From positions 95,899-159,898 of the forward strand of contig NZ_BMWA01000007.1 of NCBI RefSeq assembly GCF_014650995.1: a DNA stretch of 64,000 nucleotides, in the 5' to 3' direction. Origin of the DNA: Streptomyces viridiviolaceus (GTDB lineage: Bacteria > Actinomycetota > Actinomycetes > Streptomycetales > Streptomycetaceae). Below the pieces are notes generated by a model. That model saw only the letters and a list, made by a program, of their open reading frames with translations. It made no database searches and was not told the origin of the DNA. Shown here piece by piece: positions 9,780-18,297 of the stretch (positions are counted from its first letter, which is position 1; each line of letters begins with the position of its first letter). The translations under genes were made by a program, and so were the position numbers.

Positions 9780-10594
9780 GCACCGAACACATCAGCGGAC
9801 GCAGCGCCGAAGACACCTCCGGGCGCCGCTTCGCCCGCAGCCCGTGGACCTTGGGGAAGACCATGCCCGGTGATCCCGGCGTCGTCCTGTACTGCTTCCC
9901 TCACTCGGGCGGCCTGGCGGGCGAGTACATCCGTCTGGGCCGGCAGCTTCCCGGCGTGCAGGTCTACGGCATCTGTCCGCCGGGCAGGGGCGGGCGCGCC
10001 GCGGAGCCACCCGTCACGGAAATGGACGCACTGGTGGCCGCACTCCTGGACAGCACCCGGTTCAGCGGGCCGTTCGCGTTCTTCGGGCACAGCCTCGGCG
10101 CGCTCGTCGCGTTCGAGGTGGCCCGGGAACTGTGCGCACGAGGCCGGGAACTGCCCGCCCGGCTGATCCTGTCGGCTTACCCCGCCCCGCATCTGCCCCG
10201 CACGGCCCGGGACCTTGCAACACTGCCCGACGACGAGCTGACCGAGGCCGTCTGCGACCGCTACGGGGGGATACCTGCGGAGGTGGCCGAGGATGCCGAC
10301 CTCATGGAACTGCTTCTGCCGGCGTTCCGGACGGACTTCACGATCCTGGAGAACTACCGGCACCGCCCCGGCGCCCCGCTGCCCGTCCCGCTGGACATCC
10401 TCGGCGGGGACCAGGACTCGGTGACGGCCGGACAACTGTCGCAGTGGTCCCGGCACACCAGCGCCGGCTTCCGGACGCACAGGTTCACCGGCGGCCACTT
10501 CTACTTCCGCGACGACCCGGCCGCACTGATCACAACCCTGCGCGCTGTCTTGGCCCCCCACCAGCCGACCGCCGGAAGGGGCGGCGGAACGTGA
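9776..10594 (+). CDS. Type II thioesterase of the NRPS/PKS cluster
   Basis: A 272-residue alpha/beta-hydrolase of the free (GrsT-like) thioesterase family. It opens with the family signature YCFPHSGG and PPGRGGR. The nucleophile Ser is in GHSLG (about 104-108), the acidic residue in the LGGDQD strand, and the catalytic His in GGHFYF (about 241). Free thioesterases usually remove mis-primed or stalled acyl groups from carrier domains. Because no integrated TE is visible in the window, this enzyme could also take part in product release; that is inference. It is coupled to the PKS by ATGA. Confidence 0.93.
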   Translation: MSTEHISGRSAEDTSGRRFARSPWTLGKTMPGDPGVVLYCFPHSGGLAGEYIRLGRQLPGVQVYGICPPGRGGRAAEPPVTEMDALVAALLDSTRFSGPFAFFGHSLGALVAFEVARELCARGRELPARLILSAYPAPHLPRTARDLATLPDDELTEAVCDRYGGIPAEVAEDADLMELLLPAFRTDFTILENYRHRPGAPLPVPLDILGGDQDSVTAGQLSQWSRHTSAGFRTHRFTGGHFYFRDDPAALITTLRAVLAPHQPTAGRGGGT

Positions 10595-10611
10595 AGGAGA
10601 AAACGAACACA

Positions 10612-12381
10612 ATGGACGCCACGAGCCGATCTTCCGCCCAGGCCACAGGGCACACCGGTGCGCCCGTCACGGGCGCGGCCGTACTGCCGGAAACCGCGCC
10701 TCCGCCCCCGCGGACGCTGCTCGACATCCTTCGGGCCACGGTCGCCGCTCACCCCGCACACGAAGCGATCGACGACGGAACGACAGTGCTGAGCTATCGC
10801 TCCCTGGCCGCGGAGGTCGACGCGGGCGCCGAACGGCTCCGCGGGTTCGGTATCGGCGTCGGGGACCGGGTGGGCGTGCGCATGCCCTCCGGGACCACCC
10901 AGCTCTATGTCGCGATCCTCTCCGTCCTCGCTTCCGGCGCGGCGTACGTTCCGGTGGACGCCGACGACCCGGAGGCCCGTGCCGAGTGGGTGTGGTCGGA
11001 GGCCGGGGTGTGCGCGGTCGTCGAGGCCGGGGGGACCCTCCGCCTGCGCGACGGGGTTTCGCCCGGTTCCGGTGCCGGCGCCCCGGCACCGGAGGACGAT
11101 GCCTGGGTGATGTTCACCTCCGGCACCAGCGGCCACCCCAAGGGGGTCGCCGTCACGCATCGCGCCGCCGCGGCGTTCGTCGACGCCGAGGTGCTGTTGT
11201 TCTCGCCGGACGGCTCCTTGGGACCCGGCGACCGCGTGCTCGCCGGACTGTCCGTCGCCTTCGACGCCTCCTGCGAGGAGATGTGGCTTGCCTGGAGCCA
11301 GGGGGCGTGTCTCGTTCCCGCTCCGCGTGTCCTGGTGCGTGCGGGGGCCGACATCTGCCCCTGGCTGGTGGAGCGACGCGTCACGGCTGTGTCCACGGTC
11401 CCCAGTGTGGTTGCGCTGTGGCCGGCGGAGGCGCTCGCCGGGATCCGTCTGCTGATCCTGGGCGGCGAGGCGTGCCCACCGGAACTCGGCCACCGTCTCA
11501 CCACCAGTGTCGGCGTGGTGTGGAACGTCTACGGCCCCACCGAAGCGACGGTGGGTTCCTGCGCCGCCAGACTGTTCCCCGGGGAGATCGTACGCATCGG
11601 CCTGCCGCTGGCCGGCTGGAGGCTCGCGGTCGTCGACACCGATGGCCGGCCCGTGCGCTGGGGCGAGACGGGTGAACTCGTCATCGGGGGAGTCGGCCTG
11701 GGACGGTATCTCGACGCCACCCTGGATGCCGAGAAGTTCGCTTCTCTCCCAGGGATCGGCTGGTCGCGGGGGTATCGGACCGACGACCTGGTGCGGGCGG
11801 AGCGCTCCGGTCTCGTGTTCGTCGGCAGGATGGACGAGCAGGTGAAGATCCGTGGGCACCGGGTCGAACCTGAGGAGACGAGAGCACTGCTCGCTGCTCA
11901 TCCGGCGGTGACGCAGGCGCACGTGCGAGCCGTCGACGACGGCAGCGGGCCGTACCTGGTCGCCTATGCGGTGACCGCCGAAGAGAACCTTCGGGAGCTG
12001 CGTACCTATCTCGCCGAGCGCCTGCCCGTCGCGATGCGGCCCGCGGTCATCGTTCCGATGGACAGCATGCCGCTCTCGAGCAACGGCAAACTCGACCGGA
12101 ACGCGCTTCCGTCCCCCGTTTCCCAGGCGCCGGACGTCTCGCCGCCGGACTGCACGCAGACCATGCGACAGATCGTGGCGCACGCGTGGTGCAGCGTGCT
12201 GAAAGTCGACCAGGTGGAACCGGACGACAACTTCTTCGACTTGGGCGGTCATTCGATGCTGCTGATCAAAGTGCAACGCCGACTCGCGGATTGCCTCCGC
12301 CGCCCCATTCCGGTCGTCGAGTTGTTCGCCCACCCGACGGTCCGCACAATGGCCGCCTATCTCGACGGCCTCGGGGACTGA
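10612..12381 (+). CDS. Stand-alone NRPS adenylation-carrier (A-T) protein, lysine-like code
   Basis: About 589 residues. Adenylation domain with FTSGTSGHPKG (about 167), YGPTEAT and SNGKLDR, then a carrier domain with LGGHSM (Ser about 548). The pocket segment is FDASCEEMWLAW, with Glu where most A domains have Trp. Hand alignment to GrsA gives D-A-E-S-I-G-V-V-G, close to the published lysine code D-A-E-S-I-G-S-V-C, and the segment resembles A domains of polylysine-synthetase-like enzymes. Those carry membrane domains after the carrier; this protein stops there. ATG 10612 follows AAGGAG (10594-10599). An in-frame GTG at 10591, overlapping the TE stop as GTGA, is the alternative start. Confidence 0.9.
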   Translation: MDATSRSSAQATGHTGAPVTGAAVLPETAPPPPRTLLDILRATVAAHPAHEAIDDGTTVLSYRSLAAEVDAGAERLRGFGIGVGDRVGVRMPSGTTQLYVAILSVLASGAAYVPVDADDPEARAEWVWSEAGVCAVVEAGGTLRLRDGVSPGSGAGAPAPEDDAWVMFTSGTSGHPKGVAVTHRAAAAFVDAEVLLFSPDGSLGPGDRVLAGLSVAFDASCEEMWLAWSQGACLVPAPRVLVRAGADICPWLVERRVTAVSTVPSVVALWPAEALAGIRLLILGGEACPPELGHRLTTSVGVVWNVYGPTEATVGSCAARLFPGEIVRIGLPLAGWRLAVVDTDGRPVRWGETGELVIGGVGLGRYLDATLDAEKFASLPGIGWSRGYRTDDLVRAERSGLVFVGRMDEQVKIRGHRVEPEETRALLAAHPAVTQAHVRAVDDGSGPYLVAYAVTAEENLRELRTYLAERLPVAMRPAVIVPMDSMPLSSNGKLDRNALPSPVSQAPDVSPPDCTQTMRQIVAHAWCSVLKVDQVEPDDNFFDLGGHSMLLIKVQRRLADCLRRPIPVVELFAHPTVRTMAAYLDGLGD

Positions 12382-12403
12382 TGCCCGCCGCGGCACGCGG
12401 GCA
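12382..12403 (+). terminator. Hairpin after the NRPS/PKS operon
   Basis: TGCCCGC (12382-12388) pairs perfectly with GCGGGCA (12397-12403) around an 8-base loop, beginning on the stop codon of the A-T gene. There is no T-run, which is usual in Streptomyces. Confidence 0.4.
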
Positions 12404-12685
12404 CGCGTACCGAAGCCCTCACGTACGCCGGTCTGTCCGAGGCGGTCGACGTCCGGCCGGCACCGCTGGCCAACTGGCAATGGAGTCTCGCCATGCCCTG
12501 TGAACCTCGACATGGACGCCCGGCTGAATCTCACCCCAGGTACGGTGCCCGGCCCCTGTGCCACGGCCGCCATCTTGGCGGAACCAGGGACAGCGGCGGT
12601 GCATGTCTGATGGAGTGACGTGGTGAAGGCACCGGTGTAGGTGCGTGCCCCGGTTCGGACTGATCTCCCAGGGGGAAGGGCGAGG
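12404..12685. other. Intergenic stretch, no supported gene
   Basis: I see no convincing gene. Frame 1 after the hairpin reads for about 25 codons with protein-like composition (including PAPLANWQWSLA) and could be a gene tail lost during rearrangement at the cluster edge, but it has no start. The last bases (GGGGGAAGGG, 12671-12680) are the ribosome binding site of the next gene. Confidence 0.4.
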
Positions 12686-13159
12686 ATGCTGTCGGAGGCG
12701 ATGACTGCGCTGGCTGCGGCGGGAGGCACTGCGGTGGTGCAGGCCGCAGGCACAGATGCATGGACAGGGGTGCGCCGGCAGGTGGCCCGTTGGTTCGGCC
12801 GGGGAAATCCGGAGCGGGAACACGCCGAGCTGGAGCGCCTCGATCAGACCGCGGGCGAGCTGGAGGCGGCGCGGCCGGCCGAGGTGGAGCGGGTGCGTAT
12901 CCGTCAGGAGGCCGCATGGCAGGGCCGGATCGAGGCCCTGCTGGAAAGTCTGGAGGACGTCGAGCGGGCCCGGGTCGCCGATGAGCTGCGCCCCCTGCTG
13001 GCCCAACAGACCTCCCACCGCAGCGTGTCGGCCGGCCAGAGCGGTCTGGCCGTGGGCGGGAACGTGGACGTCCGGGCCGACCACGGGTCCGCTGCCGCTG
13101 TGACCATGGGGAATGTGACACTGGGAAACCGTTCCCAGCCGGGTCCGCACCAGGACTGA
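12686..13159 (+). CDS. Small coiled-coil protein with C-terminal Gly/Val-rich motif, partner of the NLR-like protein
   Basis: 157 residues. A short hydrophobic N-terminus (LSEAMTALAAAGGTAVVQAAG) is followed by a basic patch, then a long charged helix rich in Glu, Arg and Ala (about 45-110), probably a coiled coil. The C-terminus switches to SVSAGQSGLAVGGNV, then ADHGS and VTMGNVTLGN, which looks like a short beta-type assembly motif. ATG 12686 has GGGGGAAGGG 5 nt upstream. The stop TGA overlaps a CTG in the frame of the following STAND gene (CTGA at 13156). I recognise no enzyme. Gene order and the shared ADHGS motif suggest it is the effector or adaptor of the NLR-like protein. Confidence 0.75.
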   Translation: MLSEAMTALAAAGGTAVVQAAGTDAWTGVRRQVARWFGRGNPEREHAELERLDQTAGELEAARPAEVERVRIRQEAAWQGRIEALLESLEDVERARVADELRPLLAQQTSHRSVSAGQSGLAVGGNVDVRADHGSAAAVTMGNVTLGNRSQPGPHQD

Positions 13160-13305
13160 GCGCACCCGGTACCGCCTCGGCCGCGCCGGCTCCCCACATC
13201 GGCGGCATCTTCGCCGACCACGGCAGTATCGCCGTCGGCTACGCCGGGCAAGTCCACCACCACGCCCCGCCGCGCACACCAGCCGCCTGGCCGCACCAGG
13301 TCGGC
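13160..13305 (+). other. Coding-like N-terminal extension of the STAND protein without an ATG/GTG/TTG start
   Basis: In the frame of the downstream protein this stretch is open back to 12985 and reads as plausible protein: APHIGGIFADHGSIAVGYAG, a His-rich patch, then AWPHQVGVIPPRA running into the annotated GTG 13306. No ATG, GTG or TTG lies in this frame here. The only near-start is CTG 13156, overlapping the upstream stop as CTGA. Confidence 0.6.
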
Positions 13306-16300
13306 GTGATCCCGCCCCGCGCCCTGTCCTTCCAGCACCGGGCCGAGGTCGATCAGTTGGGGTCGGCGGTCGGCAGCGGGGGTACTGCGGTGCTCGGCCA
13401 GGTACTGACCGGGACCGGCGGGGTGGGCAAGACGCAGTTGGCTGCCGATTACGCCCGCACCGCCTGGGACAGCGGTGAGGTCGACGTACTGGTGTGGATC
13501 AGCGCGAGCAGCCGCTCAGCGATCCTGGCCGGCTACGCGCAGGCTGGTGTGGAGATCCTTGCCGCCGACCCCAGCGACCCCGAGCAGGCCGCGCGGGCGT
13601 TCCTGGCCTGGCTGGAGCCGAAGGCCGGCCAGAAGCCGTGCCGGTGGCTGGTCGTACTGGACGACGTCGCGGACCCGGCCGATATGCGCGGCTGGTGGCC
13701 GCCCGCCAGCCCGCGCGGCCGTGTCCTGGTCACCACGCGCCGCCGCGAGGCCGCTCTGACCGGAGCGGGCCGACGCCTGGTGACCGTGGGCTTGTTCACC
13801 CCTCAGGACGCCGCCGCCTATTTCACCGCCGTACTCACCGCGCACGACCGCCACGAGCCCGCCGACCAGATCGACAGCCTGGCCGCCGACCTGGGACACC
13901 TGCCCCTCGCCTTGGCCCAGGCCGCCGCCTACATCATCGACACCCACGTCACCTGCGCCCGCTACCGCCGTCTGCTGGCCGACCGGCTCAGCAAACTGGC
14001 CGATCTGCTCCCCGACCCCAGCGCCCTGCCCGACGACCAAGCCGTCACGGTGGCGGCCACCTGGTCCCTCTCCATCGAACACGCCGACCGGCTCCGTCCC
14101 GCCGGCCTGGCCCGCCCCATGCTCCAACTCGCCGCGATGCTCGACCCCAACGGGATCCCCGCCGATGTCCTGACCAGCCGACCCGCCCTCACCCACCTCA
14201 CCCGCCACCGCACACCCGACACCCAGCAACCGATCTCCGCGACAACCGAGGACGCCGCAGGCGCGCTGCACGCCCTGCACCGGCTCAGCCTGGTCACCTA
14301 CGCGCCGGGCCGGCCTGTCCAGGTCCACGGACTGGTGCAGCGTAGTGTGCGCGAGCAGCTTCCGCCGGAACTGCTGGCCCGGGCCGTCCGGGCGGCGGCC
14401 GACGCCCTGCTCCAGGCGTGGCCACAGACGGAACGTGACTTCGCCACCGGGCAGCGGTTCCGCGCCAACACCGAGACGCTGCGGTCCCATGACGAGCACC
14501 TGCTGTGGTCGGACCACGATGTGCACGAGGTCCTACTCCGGTTGGGCCAGAGCCTCGGCCGTGCGGGGTTCTATCAGGCATCGATGGACCACTACCGGCA
14601 GCTCGCGGCCACCTCCGCCCAAAAGTACGGCGTCGGCTACCCCCGTACCCTCACCTGCCGCAGCAACTCCCTCCGTTTCCTGAGGTTCACCGCACGCCCC
14701 GCAGAGGCCGTGGCGGCGTACACGGAGCTGGCCGCGGACTGCGCCCGCCTGGTCGGGCCGGACGACCCCGCCACCCTCGACGCCCGCGGCGAGCTTGCCG
14801 GCGCCCGGGCCGAGGGGGGCGACCTGGCCGGTGCGCTGGTCGACTACCAGGGACTGCTTGTCGACCACCGGCGCGTGCGGGGCCCGCACCACCGCAACAC
14901 TCTCTCGGTCCGCTCCAGGATCGCCTCCCTGCACGGCGATATGGGAGACGCGCCGCGCGCTGCCGCCCTGTACGAGGAGCTGCTCGGCGACTGCCGGACG
15001 TACCTTGGGCTCCTCGACGACATGACCCTGGACGTACGCATACAGCTCGCGCGCCTGCAGGGTCAGGCGGGCGACCCTGTCGGGGCCCGCGATCGGTTCG
15101 GAGAGCTGTTGGACGAGCACCTGGCGGCGTTCGGCCGTGACGACTACCGCACCCTGGTGGCGAGGCACGAGCTGGCCGAGTGGCGGGCCGCTGCCGGAGA
15201 TCCAGCTGGAGCCGCCGCCGAGCTGGCGGACATGATCGACGACGCAGTGCGGGTCCTGGGCGCCCACCACATCGATGTCTCCCGGGCCCGCTACTCCCTG
15301 GGACTCCTGCGCGCCGAGGCGGGAGACACCACCGCGGCACCGGCTGGCATGGACGAGTCGGCCCGCGCGCTGGAGCAGATTTTCGGGCCTGACCACCCGC
15401 TCGTCGTCGGAAACCGTGCCGTGCTCCTGGGGTGGCAACACGCGCTGGTGGAGAGCGATCCGGTCGCCGCCGCCGAGGTCCTGAAGGAGAAGGGTGCCGC
15501 CCTGCGCGCGCTCTTGGGCCCCGACCACCCCCAGGTGCTGGAGTCCCGCCGTATCCTCCTCGGTATCGGGGGCCTGATCGGTGACCCGGGCCAGACAGCC
15601 GAGGAGTTCGCCGTGCTGCTCGCCGACTGTCGACGGGCCCTGGGCCCTGAACACCCCCTCACCCTGGCGATCCGCGCGGATTTGGCTGACTGGCGTGGCG
15701 AGGCGGGCGACTACTCCAGGGCGGTCGCCGACCTCCGCGACCTGCACGGAGACATGGCTCGGGTGCTGGGCCCGCACCATCCGGAGACCCTGCGCGCCCG
15801 TGGACTGCTCGCCGAGAAGCTGTACGCGGCGGGCGACACGGCGGCGGCCCTTGAGGCGTACGAGGATCTGATCGCCGTGCACCGCCGGGTGCTGGGCCCG
15901 GACCACCCGGACACCCTCCGGCTGCGCACAGCCCTCGCCGACTACCGCTCCGACGACGCGGAGGCGGACACGATGATCCCGGTCTACCAGGATCTGATCG
16001 CGGACTTCGCGCGGGTCCTGGGCCCCGACCACCCCCGTACGCTCGATATGCGCAGCCGCCTACTCGTCTGCCGGGCGGAGGCGGGCGACCCGGCCGGAGC
16101 GGCCGCGGAGTGCCGCGAGCTGCTCCGCGACTACCAGCGGCTCATGCCGCCCGACCATGTCGAGACCCTGCCCGTCCGCGCCACCTACGCCCAGCTGCTC
16201 GCGGAGAGTGAAGACTTCACCGGGTCGGCCACTGCGTACGAAGACCTGCTGCCGGCGGCCCTGCGGATCTGGGGCCCCGACCACCTCGGCTCGCTGATGA

Positions 16301-16554
16301 TCCGCGGCTGCCTGGCCGAGGTGCGGGTCCGGCGCGACCGCGCCCCGGCCGACGGCCTCGTCGCCTTCGCCGCGCTCCTGGACGACTGCGTGCGCGTCCT
16401 GGGCCCCGGCCACCACGTCACCGAGGCCACCCGAGCTTTCCGGGACGCCTTGCGTCAAAGCGGCTCGGCCCTCCCGTCCGCTACGTACAACAAGCTGCTG
16501 GACCAGTACGCGAAAGCCGAGCGCTCCGGTCGCGCGATGCCCACCGCTGGGTGA
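13306..16554 (+). CDS. NB-ARC/STAND ATPase with TPR repeats (NLR-like)
   Basis: 1082 residues from the first canonical start, GTG 13306. The NTPase has Walker A GTGGVGKT (about 36-43), Walker B WLVVLDDV (about 114-121), the VLVTTRR segment and HLPLALAQAAAYI, the GLPL-type motif of NB-ARC proteins. From about residue 400 to the end there are many 40-45 residue TPR units with the family signature LGPDHPxTLxxR, preceded by Y(E/Q)(E/D)L. Such proteins sense ligands through the repeats and oligomerise through the ATPase, and many act in cell-death or antiphage signalling. Coding probably extends further upstream (see 13160-13305). No transmembrane segment is apparent. The small upstream gene is its likely partner. 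Confidence 0.9.
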   Translation: MIPPRALSFQHRAEVDQLGSAVGSGGTAVLGQVLTGTGGVGKTQLAADYARTAWDSGEVDVLVWISASSRSAILAGYAQAGVEILAADPSDPEQAARAFLAWLEPKAGQKPCRWLVVLDDVADPADMRGWWPPASPRGRVLVTTRRREAALTGAGRRLVTVGLFTPQDAAAYFTAVLTAHDRHEPADQIDSLAADLGHLPLALAQAAAYIIDTHVTCARYRRLLADRLSKLADLLPDPSALPDDQAVTVAATWSLSIEHADRLRPAGLARPMLQLAAMLDPNGIPADVLTSRPALTHLTRHRTPDTQQPISATTEDAAGALHALHRLSLVTYAPGRPVQVHGLVQRSVREQLPPELLARAVRAAADALLQAWPQTERDFATGQRFRANTETLRSHDEHLLWSDHDVHEVLLRLGQSLGRAGFYQASMDHYRQLAATSAQKYGVGYPRTLTCRSNSLRFLRFTARPAEAVAAYTELAADCARLVGPDDPATLDARGELAGARAEGGDLAGALVDYQGLLVDHRRVRGPHHRNTLSVRSRIASLHGDMGDAPRAAALYEELLGDCRTYLGLLDDMTLDVRIQLARLQGQAGDPVGARDRFGELLDEHLAAFGRDDYRTLVARHELAEWRAAAGDPAGAAAELADMIDDAVRVLGAHHIDVSRARYSLGLLRAEAGDTTAAPAGMDESARALEQIFGPDHPLVVGNRAVLLGWQHALVESDPVAAAEVLKEKGAALRALLGPDHPQVLESRRILLGIGGLIGDPGQTAEEFAVLLADCRRALGPEHPLTLAIRADLADWRGEAGDYSRAVADLRDLHGDMARVLGPHHPETLRARGLLAEKLYAAGDTAAALEAYEDLIAVHRRVLGPDHPDTLRLRTALADYRSDDAEADTMIPVYQDLIADFARVLGPDHPRTLDMRSRLLVCRAEAGDPAGAAAECRELLRDYQRLMPPDHVETLPVRATYAQLLAESEDFTGSATAYEDLLPAALRIWGPDHLGSLMIRGCLAEVRVRRDRAPADGLVAFAALLDDCVRVLGPGHHVTEATRAFRDALRQSGSALPSATYNKLLDQYAKAERSGRAMPTAG

Positions 16555-16711
16555 TCCCGCCTGCGGAGCTCCGCAACCGATCTCACTGCGGTTCGGCTCG
16601 AACGGGCCTGCGCTGTTCGCAAATGGCGTCGTCAAATGATCGTTTGCCGACAGATATGGCAGGCGTCCATTGGACGGAAGCCTGTGAGGGCCCTTTCGCG
16701 TGCCCGGGGAA

Positions 16712-17036
16712 CTACGGCCGCCGACGGGCCCCGGCCGCGATGAGCAGTTCCATGGTTTCGGCGTGCCGGCCGTGCGCCGCCCATTCGAGGGGTGACCAGC
16801 CCGTGCCGTGATCCTCCCGGAGGTCCGGGTCGGCGCCGTGCTCGACGAGCGCGCGGACGGTGGACGATGCCGGCGGAGCCGTTCACGGATGCCTGGTACA
16901 GCGGCGTCGTGCCGGCCGCGTCGGCCGTCTCGGCCGGCGCTCCGGCGCGCAGCAGCGCCCTTACCTGCGTGATGTCGCCGACCAACGCGGCGTCGACGAG
17001 CCGTTTGGACAGTTTCTTCCGTCGTCGTCTGTTCAC
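16712..17036 (-). pseudogene. Ankyrin-repeat protein, frameshifted
   Basis: Read leftwards from GTG 17036, the protein begins NRRRRKKLSKRLVDAA and contains ankyrin units (VRALLRAGAP, GTTPLYQASVNG). Near 16861-16866 the frame breaks: the first frame becomes Arg-rich nonsense, while another frame resumes as VRALVEHGADPDLRED, then WSPLEWAAHGRHAETMELL, and stops at TAG 16712-16714. The joined product would be about 107 residues with two to three repeats. One extra base (or two missing) near 16861-16866 explains it. It could be a real inactivation or a sequencing error. The neighbouring debris favours decay. Confidence 0.8.
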
Positions 17037-17099
17037 GTCGGCTCAGCCCAGGCGGACCCTCCCGCGGCCCCCGCCGGTCCGGCGAGGCCGCGGCGGGCA

Positions 17100-17340
17100 T
17101 CAGTGGTTCGCGTCGGCGAGCATCTCGCCGTCCATGCCGCCGGTGAAGACCTCGGCCGAGTCCAGGTGTCGTTCCGCCTCGGAGTCGCCGGGGCCGCCGC
17201 CGAGCGTGACGGAGATCCCTTATGGGGCCTCCACCACCGGCGGCCCCCCGCGCGGCAGGGTCAGGGCGGTGCGCAGGGCCGCGGCCGCGTCGGCGCCGAT
17301 GCGGTCGGCACCTCGCCCGGGCCGCCAGCCCGGTCGCCCG
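17100..17340 (-). pseudogene. Remnant of an unidentified reverse-strand gene
   Basis: On the minus strand this reads RIGADAAAALRTALTLPRGG, then PPVVEAP, TAA (17220-17222), then in the same frame GISVTLGGGPGDSEAERHLD and a tail ending MLADANH before TGA at 17100-17102. The context suggests a Tyr codon mutated to TAA inside a once-continuous gene. There is no start, and the 5' part is replaced by hydrolase sequence of the opposite strand. I do not recognise the family. Confidence 0.5.
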
Positions 17341-17566
17341 GGTCACGCCGGGGCACCCCCGTTCCGGATCCTGCACGGCGCCGAGGACACGGCCATCCCG
17401 CCCACCCAGGGACAAGCGCTGGCATCCGCACTGCGGGCGGCCGGTTCCGAAGCCGCCCTCCGGGCCGTCCCCCGGCGCCGACCACCTGTGGATCGGGGCG
17501 GCCGAGGAGGACGTGGAGGACTGCTTCACCGCCTCACCGGACTTCGTACGGAGCCGGACGGAGTGA
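17340..17566 (+). pseudogene. C-terminal fragment of an alpha/beta hydrolase (esterase/lipase type), frameshifted
   Basis: The + strand reads FRILHGAEDTAIPPTQGQAL, then ASALRAAGSEAALRAVP; after an extra base in a run of five C (about 17468-17472) another frame continues GADHLWIGAAEEDVEDC to a TGA at 17564-17566. HGxxD-x4-P and GADH are the acid/His segments of the esterase C-terminus. The nucleophile half is absent, so this is debris. Confidence 0.7.
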
Positions 17567-17619
17567 TAGAAGCGGGCCATGACCAACTTGCCCCGCCCCG
17601 TCCTCCCGGGCGGCCCCCG

Positions 17620-18297
17620 ATGACCGCCGGCATCGACACCCCGGACCGCCGGGGCCGCACCGGACTGGACCGGACCGGCCGCGACCTCACCGGGAACCCC
17701 CGGGTCAAGGTCCGGGACGTGAAACTGCTGTCCAGCCACTGGTACGTCGAGCGCACCACCACCTTCGACCTCCAGCGCGCCGACGGCACCTGGAGCACCC
17801 AGGAGCGCGAGACGCACGACCGCGGCAACGGCGCCACCGTGCTGCTGTACGACACCGATCGCGGCACCGTGCTGCTCACCCGCCAGTTCCGGTTCCCCGT
17901 GTACGTCAACGGGCACCCCGACGGCATGCTGATCGAGACGCCCGGCGGGCTGCTCGACGACGAGGACGAGCATCCCGAGGCCGCCGTGCGGCGCGAGGTG
18001 GTCGAGGAGACCGGGCACACCGTCGGCGAGGTGCAGCACGTGTTCGACGTGTACATGAGTCCCGGCTCCGTCACCGAACGCGTCGGCTTCTACGCCGCCG
18101 CCTACGGCCCGTCGACCCGCACCCACGAGGGCGGCGGCCTCGACGAGGAGGGCGAGGACATCGAGATCCTCGAACTGCCCTTCCGCCGGGCCCTGGAGAT
18201 GATCCGCACCGGGGAGATCGCCGACGCCAAGACCATCATGCTGCTGCAGTGGGCCGCGCTGGAGGGCCCGTTCGCGGGTGGTTCCAAGAGGGCTTGA
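17620..18297 (+). CDS. Nudix hydrolase, GDP-mannose/ADP-ribose pyrophosphatase (NudK/AdpP-like)
   Basis: 225 residues. It begins with a proline/arginine-poor leader, then VKVRDVKLLSSHWYVERTT, ERETHDRGNGATVLLYD and the Nudix box region PGGLL..E-x7-REVVEETG (about 108-132), with the substrate-loop signature VYMSPGSVTERV. This fits the YffH/NudK family, which hydrolyses GDP-mannose or ADP-sugars to sugar phosphate plus NMP. There is one more residue than usual between the box Gly and first Glu. ATG 17620 is chosen because the frame upstream is hydrolase debris. The substrate is not fixed by sequence alone. Confidence 0.88.
   Translation: MTAGIDTPDRRGRTGLDRTGRDLTGNPRVKVRDVKLLSSHWYVERTTTFDLQRADGTWSTQERETHDRGNGATVLLYDTDRGTVLLTRQFRFPVYVNGHPDGMLIETPGGLLDDEDEHPEAAVRREVVEETGHTVGEVQHVFDVYMSPGSVTERVGFYAAAYGPSTRTHEGGGLDEEGEDIEILELPFRRALEMIRTGEIADAKTIMLLQWAALEGPFAGGSKRA

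Noticed and set aside
13306..16554. NB-ARC/TPR gene as a SARP or LAL transcription activator
   Set aside because: No winged-helix or LuxR DNA-binding domain is visible at either end; the protein starts with the ATPase and ends in TPR units.
16562..16575. Palindrome TGCGGAGCTCCGCA after the NLR-like gene as a terminator
   Set aside because: It is a perfect 14-bp palindrome but has no loop and no extension, so it is weak as a terminator and too short to call an operator without other support.
16551..17620. Long + strand frames across 16551-17620 as part of the Nudix gene
   Set aside because: They translate antisense ankyrin debris and the hydrolase fragment; Nudix similarity starts only after ATG 17620.
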